A stretch of DNA of 22,720 bases from Terrirubrum sp051646285 (GTDB lineage: Bacteria; Pseudomonadota; Alphaproteobacteria; Rhizobiales; Beijerinckiaceae): the NCBI GenBank assembly GCA_051646285.1, contig JBOFCU010000214.1, positions 1-22,720 of the forward strand, read 5' to 3'. This document shows positions 14,306 to 22,147 of the stretch, piece by piece. The notes under the pieces were generated by a model. It was not told the origin of the DNA and made no database searches. It saw nothing but the letters and a program-made list of their open reading frames with translations. Numbering within the stretch: the first letter of the stretch is position 1; every line of letters begins with the position of its first letter. The translations under genes and the position numbers were made by a program.

Positions 14306-16062
14306 ACCGGCGGCGCATGGTCCTGCCCTTCCAGCACCACCCGCGCGGGCTTCGCCACCTGGCAGACACCTTCACTGTCCGCCCACAGGGTGTGAATATA
14401 AAATCCCGTCGCCTCCGGGTTGCGCGCCTCCATCACCGGTGATGGCGCGGAAATAATCTTGAGGCCGCCGCATGACCCCATCCAGTCGATATGCCGGTGG
14501 CCATGCAGCGCCACCGCCCGTGACGACACGCGCCGCAACCGCCGCAAAAACCAGCTGCCATTGATGAGAGCTGTGCCGGCCCGCTCGGAAAAGGCCGCGC
14601 GGCGCATGGGATACTCGACCAGATGGTGATGCAGCGCGATGATCCAGAGCGCATCAGGATAACGCTCCATCGCCGCAATCATTTTATCAATCTGCCGCTC
14701 CGACAGAAGGCCAAGCGCGTTGGTGAAGGAAAAATGCGCCTCTGCATTGGAATTGAGCAGCACCACACCGAGCCCGCGCCCGGCCTGCGGCGGCAAAATC
14801 ATGGGAAAACAATTTTCCCAGACCTGCGCCAGCGGCAACGACAGCCGCAGCCGCCCCGTATCAGCAAACAGCCGGATACGCTGGCGGAACGGATCAAGCG
14901 CATCATTCAGGCTTTGCAACGGCACATCGCGCGGCAGGTCGCCGACCTGCACCCGGTCCCCCTGAATATCGGCGATAGCGGACAAACACCGCAACTGCCG
15001 CAGGCGCTTTCCGGGGCTGAACGGCAGATCAATGCGCGCCGGATTGGCCCGGTCGACAATATTCACATCGTGATTGCCGGGCAGTACGAGCATGATGTCC
15101 TGCAGGCGCGGATGGCGCGCCACCACATCCATGAATTCCGCCCACTCCGATGACAGGCCGGAATCGGTCATGTCCCCGCTGATCAGGATGAGATCGAGCG
15201 GATGGGCGGCATGAATATCTTCCAGCTTGCGCATGACCAGAGCAAAACGGCCATTGCCCTGCGGCCCGTTGCGGCCGCTTTCAATGCGAAATCCAAACCG
15301 CTCGCCAACCACATGCACATCCGACAGATGCGCAACACGCCAGGCCCGCCTCCGCTCCGGCACCGGCTTGAAAATCAGCGCATCAATTGTCTGGTCGGTG
15401 CGCACATCGGCAAAGGCCCAAAACAGCACAGCCACCGCCAGATAACCGCCGGTCAGAAAAATGCCATTGGCGAGGGTCGGGAAAAACAGCGGCCACACGG
15501 CGGCCAGATCCCACACCGTGCCGATCCACCGCGTGCCCGGCCATGCCAGACCCGCAATCGCAAGACCTGATCCGCTCAGCAAAAGCCCCGCAGCAACCGC
15601 GCTGCCGCGGCGCAGGTGATCCGGTGCAAGCCCTGGCCAGCGATCCCCCAGAAACCGCAGCCATTCACGCAGGAAAATATAGGCGGGCTGCACAGCCACA
15701 GCATTCAGGGACCAGAAATTCTGTTCCAGCGATTGCACGAACACGCGCCAGCCAACGGTCCACGCAATCAGCGTTGCCAATCCCGTCAGCAGCAACGCAA
15801 ATGTGAGAAAACCCGTGGCAATACTGGAAAAACTTTCAAACCATGCCGTGACCAGCAAGGGCGCGATGCCAATCAATAGCGCTGGAATGACCAGCGTCAC
15901 GAGGATCGACAAAGCCAGTTTGGCAAAGCTGATTTCTGTCAGAAAACGGCCGGCCAGCCACAGCGTCGATTTCTGGGTTGTGCTGGAGGTGTCATCATCC
16001 ACATCACCCCGGCGCGGATCAATCAGCGGCTCCTCACCGGGATTTTTTTCATCGCCCTGCAT
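14302..16062 (-). CDS. Membrane-anchored calcineurin-like metallophosphoesterase
   Basis: The 586-residue protein has an acidic N-terminus and about four membrane helices in the first 220 residues (about 48-74, 83-103, 155-173 and 187-217). A C-terminal metallophosphoesterase domain (about 240-540) follows. The dinuclear metal motifs are all present: LSDVH (D248, H250), SGD (D297), PGNHD (N330, H331), HHH (478-480) and GHRH (521-524). The substrate cannot be told; family members hydrolyse phosphomonoesters, phosphodiesters, UDP-diacylglucosamine or cyclic nucleotides. The start is uncertain, since neither the ATG at 16062 nor an in-frame GTG at 16071 has a good ribosome site; I prefer the ATG. 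The gene is convergent with the M23 gene and the stop codons overlap (TTAA). Upstream is the HD hydrolase gene on the same strand, 75 bp away. Confidence 0.9.
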   Translation of the reverse strand: MQGDEKNPGEEPLIDPRRGDVDDDTSSTTQKSTLWLAGRFLTEISFAKLALSILVTLVIPALLIGIAPLLVTAWFESFSSIATGFLTFALLLTGLATLIAWTVGWRVFVQSLEQNFWSLNAVAVQPAYIFLREWLRFLGDRWPGLAPDHLRRGSAVAAGLLLSGSGLAIAGLAWPGTRWIGTVWDLAAVWPLFFPTLANGIFLTGGYLAVAVLFWAFADVRTDQTIDALIFKPVPERRRAWRVAHLSDVHVVGERFGFRIESGRNGPQGNGRFALVMRKLEDIHAAHPLDLILISGDMTDSGLSSEWAEFMDVVARHPRLQDIMLVLPGNHDVNIVDRANPARIDLPFSPGKRLRQLRCLSAIADIQGDRVQVGDLPRDVPLQSLNDALDPFRQRIRLFADTGRLRLSLPLAQVWENCFPMILPPQAGRGLGVVLLNSNAEAHFSFTNALGLLSERQIDKMIAAMERYPDALWIIALHHHLVEYPMRRAAFSERAGTALINGSWFLRRLRRVSSRAVALHGHRHIDWMGSCGGLKIISAPSPVMEARNPEATGFYIHTLWADSEGVCQVAKPARVVLEGQDHAPPV

Positions 16063-16137
16063 GCGTGTCACACAACAAGGGGCAAGAATAGAACAAGTGG
16101 CAAGGCGAGATTGAACGGAATACCATCAATCGGGACA

Positions 16138-16767
16138 TCATGATGCGGTGATCTCGCCGCGCACCGTCAAGGCGTCAAAGCGGGCCAGAAAACGCGTTTT
16201 GGATTCATCAACCGTCCATGGCTCCAGAAATGCGAAGACCGATTGCGGCAAGGCGGCAGGGCGTGGAAAAAACTGCGCCGCCTCATCCAGCGAAAATCCC
16301 GCCAGCCGCGTCGCTTCCAGAAAAGCGGCCGCGCCATCAGCCCGCTTGGCCAGTGTCTGGCAGGCTTTGGCGGCTTGCGCCGGCAAACCAAAGCGCAGAT
16401 GAATGGCGGCGAGAATGCGGTTTTCCACGCCCTTGTAGCCATCCCCGAGCACCGCCTTGAAGGGTGAAATAATATCGCCAATCACATATTCCGGCGCATC
16501 ATGCAGCAGAACCGTCAGCCGCCAGCGGTTGGAAATATCCGGATTGAACACGCTGGCAATCGCTTCCACCAGCAGGGAATGTTGCGCGACAGAATAAATA
16601 TGCGCCCCTTGTGTCTGCCCGTTCCAGCGCGCCACACGCGCCAGCCCATGGGCAATATCCTCGATTTCCACATCCAGCGGCGACGGGTCAAGCAAATCGA
16701 GCCTGCGCCCTGAAAGCATCCGCTGCCAGGCGCGAGGCGAAGCACCACGCATCGAGACCCTTGCCAT
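16138..16767 (-). CDS. HD-domain hydrolase (YfbR-like)
   Basis: The 209-residue protein has an HD superfamily metal site: H63 (VAQHS), H89-D90 (LLHDAPEYVIGD) and D144 (KRADGAAAFL), with E93 following the HD pair. HD proteins of this short type, such as E. coli YfbR, are metal-dependent nucleotide phosphohydrolases; the substrate here is unknown. The ATG at 16767 directly abuts the TAA of tag (TAAATG), so it is probably translated by coupling; the visible ribosome site (GGA) is weak. In alphaproteobacteria this kind of gene is often found near tag and ygfZ, which fits here. It is complete, with no sign of damage. Confidence 0.88.
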   Translation of the reverse strand: MARVSMRGASPRAWQRMLSGRRLDLLDPSPLDVEIEDIAHGLARVARWNGQTQGAHIYSVAQHSLLVEAIASVFNPDISNRWRLTVLLHDAPEYVIGDIISPFKAVLGDGYKGVENRILAAIHLRFGLPAQAAKACQTLAKRADGAAAFLEATRLAGFSLDEAAQFFPRPAALPQSVFAFLEPWTVDESKTRFLARFDALTVRGEITAS

Positions 16768-17484
16768 TTATCCAACCGCCAGCTTTTCACATTCCGCATG
16801 GCGGAAGCAGCCGGTCATATGATCATTCACAAAGCCTGTCGCCTGCATGAACGCATAAACGATGGTCGGGCCGCAAAAGGTGAAGCCCAGTTTTTTAAGA
16901 TCTTTGGAGATGGCGTGTGATACCGGCGTTTCCGCCGGCACTTCTTTCATGGTCTTGAAAGCATTGCGCCGCGTGCGGCCATCCTGGTATTTCCAGAGAA
17001 AATTCGAAAACCCCTCGCGCTCCTCAATCGCCAGATAAGCCCGCGCGCTGGGGATCAACCCCTCAATTTTCATGCGGTTGCGCACGATGCCCTCATTGCC
17101 CATCAGCTTTTCGATTTTCGCCGGCGTGTAACGCACAATTTTTTCCGCATCGAAATCATCGAACGCCTTGCGGAAATTGTCGCGCTTGCGCAAAATCGTG
17201 ATCCAAGACAGCCCGGCCTGAAATCCGTCCAGCACCAGCTTTTCAAACAACGCCCGCGAATCCAGCTCCGGCACGCCCCATTCCGTATCGTGATATGCGA
17301 TATAAAACGGATCGACGCCGGGCCAGCGGCAGCGCGCCTTGCCATCCTCATGCACGATGAGATCGGGGCGCGGCTCTGCCGGCACTGCCGGCTTTTTGGC
17401 CACAACCGTTTTCGCTGCGGCTTTTTTTACGGGCTTGTTTTCAGCAGGCGATTTTTGGGCAGCAGTTTTTTTCGGCACAGGCAT
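16768..17484 (-). CDS. tag: DNA-3-methyladenine glycosylase I
   Basis: Tag removes 3-methyladenine from alkylated DNA as the first step of base excision repair. The core (residues about 50-235) aligns well with the family: CRWPGVDPFYIAYHDTEWGVP, then GFQAGLSWITILRKR, then VNDHMTGC. The zinc ligands of E. coli Tag (C4, H17, H175, C179) correspond to C52, H65, H222 and C226, all present. The position of E. coli E38, which contacts the base, appears to be D86 (LVLDGFQAGLSW), a conservative change. A 45-residue Lys/Ala/Pro-rich N-terminal extension precedes the core and probably gives non-specific DNA binding. The protein has 238 residues compared with about 187 in E. coli. The ATG at 17484 is the natural start, with a weak GAGA site upstream. 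The gene lies 19 bp after ygfZ, and its TAA directly abuts the ATG of the HD gene. Confidence 0.95.
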   Translation of the reverse strand: MPVPKKTAAQKSPAENKPVKKAAAKTVVAKKPAVPAEPRPDLIVHEDGKARCRWPGVDPFYIAYHDTEWGVPELDSRALFEKLVLDGFQAGLSWITILRKRDNFRKAFDDFDAEKIVRYTPAKIEKLMGNEGIVRNRMKIEGLIPSARAYLAIEEREGFSNFLWKYQDGRTRRNAFKTMKEVPAETPVSHAISKDLKKLGFTFCGPTIVYAFMQATGFVNDHMTGCFRHAECEKLAVG

Positions 17485-17503
17485 GGAGCATCTCGGACAG
17501 AAT

Positions 17504-18382
17504 TCAGCCCTGCACCGTGCCTGATTCCGCCTCGCCCGGAAAGCGGAACTGCGCCCAGTCTGGCTTCACCAGCGCAAAAGAAATGCCGCCAGCGGAAATG
17601 GCGGTGCCGGATGCCACCGCATCTTCATATTTATCCAGCCGCAGCGTCATCAGCCCATGGCCATGGGCCTGCGAGCCGGAGGTGCCGATGACACGGTCAC
17701 CCGCCATCACGCTGGTGCCTTCAACCGGCGCAAATCCGCCTTCATAACGCACGGGAACAATGCGGGTGCGCCCGCCGGAGGCCCGGTGCGCCATGCGGCT
17801 CACCACCTCCTGCCCGATATAGCAGCCCTTTTTGAAATCAACGCCGCCAAGCTGGTCCATGCCAGCCTCATGCGGGAATGTATCGCCATAGACAAAATCC
17901 TTGCCGCCCTCCGGCACGCCCAGCATGACCCGGTGGGCGTGATAGTCTTCAGCATCGGGAAACGCAGCCGCATCCGCCCGGTCGACCAGCACGCGCACAC
18001 CGAGCGGCGCGTAACGCGGGTCTTCAAACACCACGCCTTCCGGCACGCGGCCATCATGCCAGACCGCCACCACCGCAGCGGCGTGTGACAGATTTTCAAG
18101 CGTGATTCTGGCCCGCAGCCGGTAACGGCCGAGTGCATGCAGGAAATCATCCGCCAGCGCCAGCGGACAATCCACCAGAAATCCGCCGCCATCATCAGCC
18201 GGTGCCTCGATGACAAGGCCATCGGCCTGAATTTTGCCCTGAGGCGACAGCAGCGCAGTAAAGGCCGCCTTCTCAGGCGTGACCCCGGCCATATCGCCCG
18301 TGAGAATATTTTGCAGAAATCCGCGCGCATCTTCACCGGCGATTCGCAGGACACCACGGTCGGACAGAAAGGCAGTGGTCAT
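17504..18382 (-). CDS. ygfZ: Folate-binding protein YgfZ (Fe-S cluster assembly/repair factor)
   Basis: YgfZ is a tetrahydrofolate-binding relative of the glycine cleavage T-protein (GcvT) that supports maturation or repair of certain Fe-S enzymes. The diagnostic motif KGCYIGQE is present at residues 185-192, with the conserved Cys187. The length (292 residues) and the N-terminal GcvT-like fold (FLQNILTGD near 22-30, LLSPQGKI near 44-51) fit the family. The ATG at 18382 has AAGG about 8 nt upstream. It is the first gene of a probable ygfZ-tag-HD operon. Its upstream region carries five 21-bp tandem repeats that begin only 14 bp before the start codon, which is unusual for a housekeeping gene. 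Confidence 0.95.
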   Translation of the reverse strand: MTTAFLSDRGVLRIAGEDARGFLQNILTGDMAGVTPEKAAFTALLSPQGKIQADGLVIEAPADDGGGFLVDCPLALADDFLHALGRYRLRARITLENLSHAAAVVAVWHDGRVPEGVVFEDPRYAPLGVRVLVDRADAAAFPDAEDYHAHRVMLGVPEGGKDFVYGDTFPHEAGMDQLGGVDFKKGCYIGQEVVSRMAHRASGGRTRIVPVRYEGGFAPVEGTSVMAGDRVIGTSGSQAHGHGLMTLRLDKYEDAVASGTAISAGGISFALVKPDWAQFRFPGEAESGTVQG

Positions 18383-18395
18383 GACGGCACCTTGC

Positions 18396-18500
18396 TTGGA
18401 TGGAACAGAACTTGACTTGGATGGAACAGAACTTGACTAGGACGGAAAAGCACTTGGCTCGAACGGAAAAGCACTTGGCTTGGACAGAAAAATACTTGCC
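18396..18500. repeat. Five tandem 21-bp repeats upstream of ygfZ
   Basis: Five head-to-tail units lie at 18396-18416, 18417-18437, 18438-18458, 18459-18479 and 18480-18500. Every unit is exactly 21 bp. Copies 1 and 2 are identical (starting TTGGATGGAACAG, ending AACTTGAC). Copies 3 and 4 are nearly identical to each other (ending AAAAGCACTTGGC), and copy 5 is the most diverged. The array lies in the leader or promoter between ygfZ and the divergent dihydroorotase gene. Because the unit is a multiple of three, both strands translate to a 7-residue repeat, but I see no supportable gene there. A 6-bp hairpin (CTTGCC/GGCAAG) overlaps the end at 18495-18511. Confidence 0.9.
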
Positions 18501-18511
18501 TTCGCGGCAAG
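18495..18511. other. Small hairpin at the end of the tandem repeat array
   Basis: CTTGCC (18495-18500) pairs with GGCAAG (18506-18511) around the loop TTCGC. It has no T-run, so it is not a terminator. It may be an operator half-site or an incidental structure. Confidence 0.35.
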
Positions 18512-18605
18512 GCCGGTATGTCAGGGGACACTTGAACCCATCGCCATGCAATGTCACTCCATCCCGGCAAAGACACTATGATTTCCCTCAAGACGGATAC
18601 GAGCC

Positions 18606-19940
18606 ATGCCCGCACCCTATGACGTGATCCTGTCTGGCGGAACAGTTGTAAATCACGATGGCCGCGGCCAGACCGATATCGGCATCGCCGGCGGCCGCAT
18701 CGCGCGCATCGGCGATCTCGCGCAGGCTAGCGCCGGCGAGCGGATCGACGCCCGCGGGTTGCACATCCTCCCCGGTGTGGTCGATACGCAGGTGCATTTT
18801 CGAGAGCCGGGGCTGACCCACAAGGAGGATCTGGAGTCCGGCTCGCGGGCCGCCGTGCTGGGCGGTGTGACTGGCGTGTTTGAGATGCCGAACACCAATC
18901 CGCTCACCACATCGGCAGAGACGCTGGCGGAAAAGCTACGCCTGGGCCATCACCGCATGCATTGTGATTTCGCCTTCTGGGTTGGTGGCACCCACGACAA
19001 TGTCAAAGACATTCCGGAGCTGGAACGATTGCCGGGGGCTGCTGGCATCAAGGTCTTCATGGGTTCATCGACGGGTTCGCTGCTGGTCGAGGATGATGCT
19101 GGTGTGGCCGCCATTTTGCGCCAGACACGGCGCCGGGCAGCCTTCCATTCGGAAGATGAGGAGATGTTGCGCGACCGCATGGGGATGCGCATCCCCGGCG
19201 ATCCATCCTCCCACCCGGTCTGGCGTTCGCCAGAGGTGGCGCTGACCTGCACGAAGCGCCTCGTTCGTATCGCTCACGAAACGGGTGCGCGTATTCATGT
19301 TCTGCACATCTCCACAGGCGATGAGATTGCGTTCCTGCGCCATCACAAGGATGTCGCCTCCTGCGAGGTGACGCCGCACCATCTCACCCTCGGCTCGGAC
19401 GCTTATGCCCGCCTCGGCACCTATGCCCAGATGAACCCGCCGGTGCGCGATGATGCCCACCGTGCCGCCATCTGGGATGGTGTCAGTCAGGGTATCGCTG
19501 ACATTCTCGGCTCCGATCATGCGCCCCATACCCGCGAGGAAAAGGACCATGAATACCCCGCCACCCATTCCGGCATGACCGGGGTGCAAACCCTCGTTCC
19601 GGTCATGCTCGACCATGTCAATGCGGGCAGGATGACGCTGGAGCGGTTCGTGGACATGACCAGCGCCGGCCCCAACCGCCTGTTCGGTATGGCCAGAAAG
19701 GGCAGGCTGGCGGTGGGTTACGATGCCGACCTCACCATCGTCGACATGAAGCGGCGCGAGACCATCACCAACGCATGGATCGGTTCGAAATGCGGCTGGA
19801 CGCCCTATGATGGCGATGCGGTCACGGGCTGGCCCGTCGGCACGTTCGTGCGGGGCAAGCGCGTGATGTGGCAGGGTGAGATCATCACGCCAGCCACCGG
19901 TGAGGCCATCCGTTTTGCCGAAAGCCATCGTCCGGGCTGA
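18606..19940 (+). CDS. pyrC: Dihydroorotase-family amidohydrolase
   Basis: It is predicted to interconvert carbamoyl-aspartate and dihydroorotate in pyrimidine synthesis. The 444-residue protein has the cyclic amidohydrolase layout: a small N-terminal beta domain, then PGVVDTQVHFREPG (57-69), EMPNTNP (93-99), GIKVFMGSSTG (147-157), H181, H234 (LHISTGD) and GSDHAPH (302-308). The carboxylated metal-bridging Lys is probably K149 and the catalytic Asp D304. The first His of the usual H-x-H metal motif is Gln (Q62) while H64 remains, so metal binding may differ from classical enzymes. From memory this Gln variant recurs in alphaproteobacterial homologues annotated as dihydroorotase, so it may be a lineage trait. 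Allantoinase or hydantoinase activity is the main alternative. The ATG at 18606 has only a weak ribosome site. It is divergent from ygfZ and followed by tkt after 194 bp. Confidence 0.85.
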   Translation: MPAPYDVILSGGTVVNHDGRGQTDIGIAGGRIARIGDLAQASAGERIDARGLHILPGVVDTQVHFREPGLTHKEDLESGSRAAVLGGVTGVFEMPNTNPLTTSAETLAEKLRLGHHRMHCDFAFWVGGTHDNVKDIPELERLPGAAGIKVFMGSSTGSLLVEDDAGVAAILRQTRRRAAFHSEDEEMLRDRMGMRIPGDPSSHPVWRSPEVALTCTKRLVRIAHETGARIHVLHISTGDEIAFLRHHKDVASCEVTPHHLTLGSDAYARLGTYAQMNPPVRDDAHRAAIWDGVSQGIADILGSDHAPHTREEKDHEYPATHSGMTGVQTLVPVMLDHVNAGRMTLERFVDMTSAGPNRLFGMARKGRLAVGYDADLTIVDMKRRETITNAWIGSKCGWTPYDGDAVTGWPVGTFVRGKRVMWQGEIITPATGEAIRFAESHRPG

Positions 19941-20033
19941 TGGCTGACTGCAACGCCGGCCTGAAACGGGTCGGCGCTGCACAAATCCGGTTCATTCTTT
20001 CGCCTGAAGCGGCCGCAATCCGCGTTTGCGCGT

Positions 20034-20061
20034 TTGACTCAAGGGGACCGGGTGCTATCAG
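20034..20061 (+). promoter_or_regulatory. Candidate sigma-70-type promoter of the tkt-gap operon
   Basis: TTGACT (20034-20039) matches the -35 consensus in five of six positions. TATCAG (20056-20061) is a four-of-six -10 after a 16-bp spacer. It lies in the 194-bp gap after the dihydroorotase stop and would give a leader of roughly 65 nt before the tkt ATG. No stem-loop leader or terminator is evident in the gap. Confidence 0.55.
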
Positions 20062-20134
20062 ACCGGCGACTTATCCGGGCTGGTGTGGCTCAAGCGCGCT
20101 GGCCGATTCTTTTTTGCGCGCCAAAGGCCTGACC

Positions 20135-22120
20135 ATGTCCCATTCCGCCCATCTCTCCATGGCCAACGCCATCCGCTCCCTTGCCATGGATGCAGTGGAG
20201 CAGGCCAAATCAGGCCACCCCGGCCTGCCCATGGGCGCTGCCGACATCGCGACAGTCCTGTTCAGCCGCTTTTTGAAATTCGATGCCAGCGCGCCGAAAT
20301 GGCCGGACCGCGACCGCTTCGTGCTCTCGGCCGGACATGGCTCGATGCTGCTCTATGCGCTGCTCCACCTCACCGGCAATGGCGAGATGACGCTGGATCA
20401 GATCAAGAAATTCCGCCAGATGGATTCCAAAACACCCGGCCATCCGGAGAATTTTGTCACCTCCGGCGTCGAGACAACCACCGGGCCGCTCGGCCAGGGC
20501 CTCGCCACCGCTGTTGGCATGGCCATGGCCGAGAAAATGCTCGCTGCCGAATTCGGTAAGCCGCTCGTCGATCATTACACCTATGTGCTTGCCTCCGATG
20601 GCGACCTGATGGAAGGCATTTCGCACGAATCGATTGCGATGGCCGGCCACTGGAAGCTGAACAAGCTGATTGTGCTGTTCGACGACAACGGCATTTCCAT
20701 CGACGGTCCGCTGTCGATCGCCGACTCCGTTGATCAGGTCAAACGCTTTCAGGCCTGCGGCTGGCGCGCCGAGCGTGTCGATGGCCACGATCCCGAAGCC
20801 ATTGCCGCCGCCATCGCCCGCGCGCAAAAATCCGGCAAGCCCAGCCTGATCGCCTGCAAGACGATCATTGGCTATGGCGCACCGACCCGCGCTGGAAAAT
20901 CGAAAGCCCATGGCGAGCCGTTGGGCGCGGAAGAATTGAAGGGCGCGAAGGAAAAACTTGGCCTCAGCGCAACACCGTTTGATGTGCCTGCCGATGTGCT
21001 GAAGGCCTGGCGCGCGGTTGGTGCAAAAGGCGCGGACGCGCGCAAGGCCTGGGAGGCCCGCCTCGCCGCTGCCGCGCCACGCAAGCGCAGCGAACTGGAG
21101 CGCCGCCTGAACAATGAGCGCCCGGCAAAACTGAAAACCGCATTGGCCGCCCACAAAAAGAATCTGCTGGCGAACCCGCAGCACATCGCCACGCGCAAAT
21201 CCTCCGAACTGGCGATTGAAGCGATTGTGCCGGTGATGCCGGAATTTCTCGCCGGCTCAGCCGATCTTACCGGCTCCAACAACACCAAGGCGAAATCAGC
21301 CATCGCCTTTTCCGCCAAAACACCCAAAGGCCGCTATATCCATTACGGCATCCGCGAGCATGGCATGGCCGCCGCCATGAACGGCATCGCCCTGCATGGC
21401 GGCTTTGCACCGAATGGCGCAACCTTCCTTGTGTTCACTGATTATTGCCGCCCTGCCATGCGCCTGTCTGCGCTGATGGAACTCGGCGTTGTCTATGTCA
21501 TGACCCATGATTCCATCGGCCTGGGCGAAGATGGCCCGACCCATCAGCCGGTCGAGCATCTCGCGGCCCTGCGCTGCATCCCCAACATGCGCACGTTCCG
21601 CCCCGCGGATGCCATTGAAGCGGCGGAATGCTGGGAGCTGGCGCTCAACCGCACCGATGGGCCGACAACACTGGCGCTGACGCGCCAGAACCTGCCACAG
21701 CTGCGCACCGACATTGCCACCAACAAATGCGCCACCGGCGCCTACGAATTGTTTGGCACCGATGGCAAGAACGCCGAGGTTGCGTTGTTTGCCTCCGGCT
21801 CGGAGGTGGAAATTGCGGTGGCTGCCCGCAAGCTGCTGGCCGAAAAGGGCATGGCCGCGCGCGTTGTTTCCGTGCCGTCACTGGAATTGTTCATGCAGCA
21901 GTCAGCCGAAACGCGGCAGAAAATTGCCGGTCATGCGCCGGTTAAGGTGGCGATTGAAGCAGGTGTGCGTCAGGGCTGGGATGCTCTCATCGGCACCGAT
22001 GGCATTTTCATCGGTATGACCAGCTTTGGCGCCAGTGCGCCTTACAAGGAACTTTACAAGCATTTCGGCATCACGGCACAAGCCGCCGTTGCGGCTGTGA
22101 TGCAAAAGAAGAACGCCTGA
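20135..22120 (+). CDS. tkt: Transketolase
   Basis: Transketolase moves two-carbon units between sugar phosphates in the pentose phosphate pathway (and the Calvin cycle where present), using thiamine diphosphate. The 661-residue protein has family hallmarks in order: SGHPGLPMGAADI (26-38), the invariant H28 and H68, GPLGQGLA (117-124), and the ThDP motif ASDGDLMEG (153-161) through N185. The activating Glu is about residue 408 in YGIREHGMA. The C-terminal domain follows with GLGEDGPTHQPVEHLA. I chose the ATG at 20135 because it begins the conserved domain and has AAAGG upstream. An ATG at 19940 overlaps the dihydroorotase stop but would add 65 residues with no family similarity that cross the likely promoter. 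gap follows after 27 bp, so the two are probably one operon. Full length and intact. Confidence 0.97.
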   Translation: MSHSAHLSMANAIRSLAMDAVEQAKSGHPGLPMGAADIATVLFSRFLKFDASAPKWPDRDRFVLSAGHGSMLLYALLHLTGNGEMTLDQIKKFRQMDSKTPGHPENFVTSGVETTTGPLGQGLATAVGMAMAEKMLAAEFGKPLVDHYTYVLASDGDLMEGISHESIAMAGHWKLNKLIVLFDDNGISIDGPLSIADSVDQVKRFQACGWRAERVDGHDPEAIAAAIARAQKSGKPSLIACKTIIGYGAPTRAGKSKAHGEPLGAEELKGAKEKLGLSATPFDVPADVLKAWRAVGAKGADARKAWEARLAAAAPRKRSELERRLNNERPAKLKTALAAHKKNLLANPQHIATRKSSELAIEAIVPVMPEFLAGSADLTGSNNTKAKSAIAFSAKTPKGRYIHYGIREHGMAAAMNGIALHGGFAPNGATFLVFTDYCRPAMRLSALMELGVVYVMTHDSIGLGEDGPTHQPVEHLAALRCIPNMRTFRPADAIEAAECWELALNRTDGPTTLALTRQNLPQLRTDIATNKCATGAYELFGTDGKNAEVALFASGSEVEIAVAARKLLAEKGMAARVVSVPSLELFMQQSAETRQKIAGHAPVKVAIEAGVRQGWDALIGTDGIFIGMTSFGASAPYKELYKHFGITAQAAVAAVMQKKNA

Positions 22121-22147
22121 TTTTTCTCGTACAGAAGGAAGCCTCCC

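Noticed and set aside
18379..18627. Short frames on both strands across the tandem repeats giving 7-residue repeat peptides
   Set aside because: They arise because the repeat unit is 21 bp. No ribosome site, no conserved domain, and they overlap the ygfZ and dihydroorotase start regions.
19940..20134. N-terminal extension of transketolase from the ATG overlapping the dihydroorotase stop
   Set aside because: The 65 extra residues lack family similarity and cross a good promoter candidate; the ATG at 20135 has its own ribosome site and begins the conserved domain.
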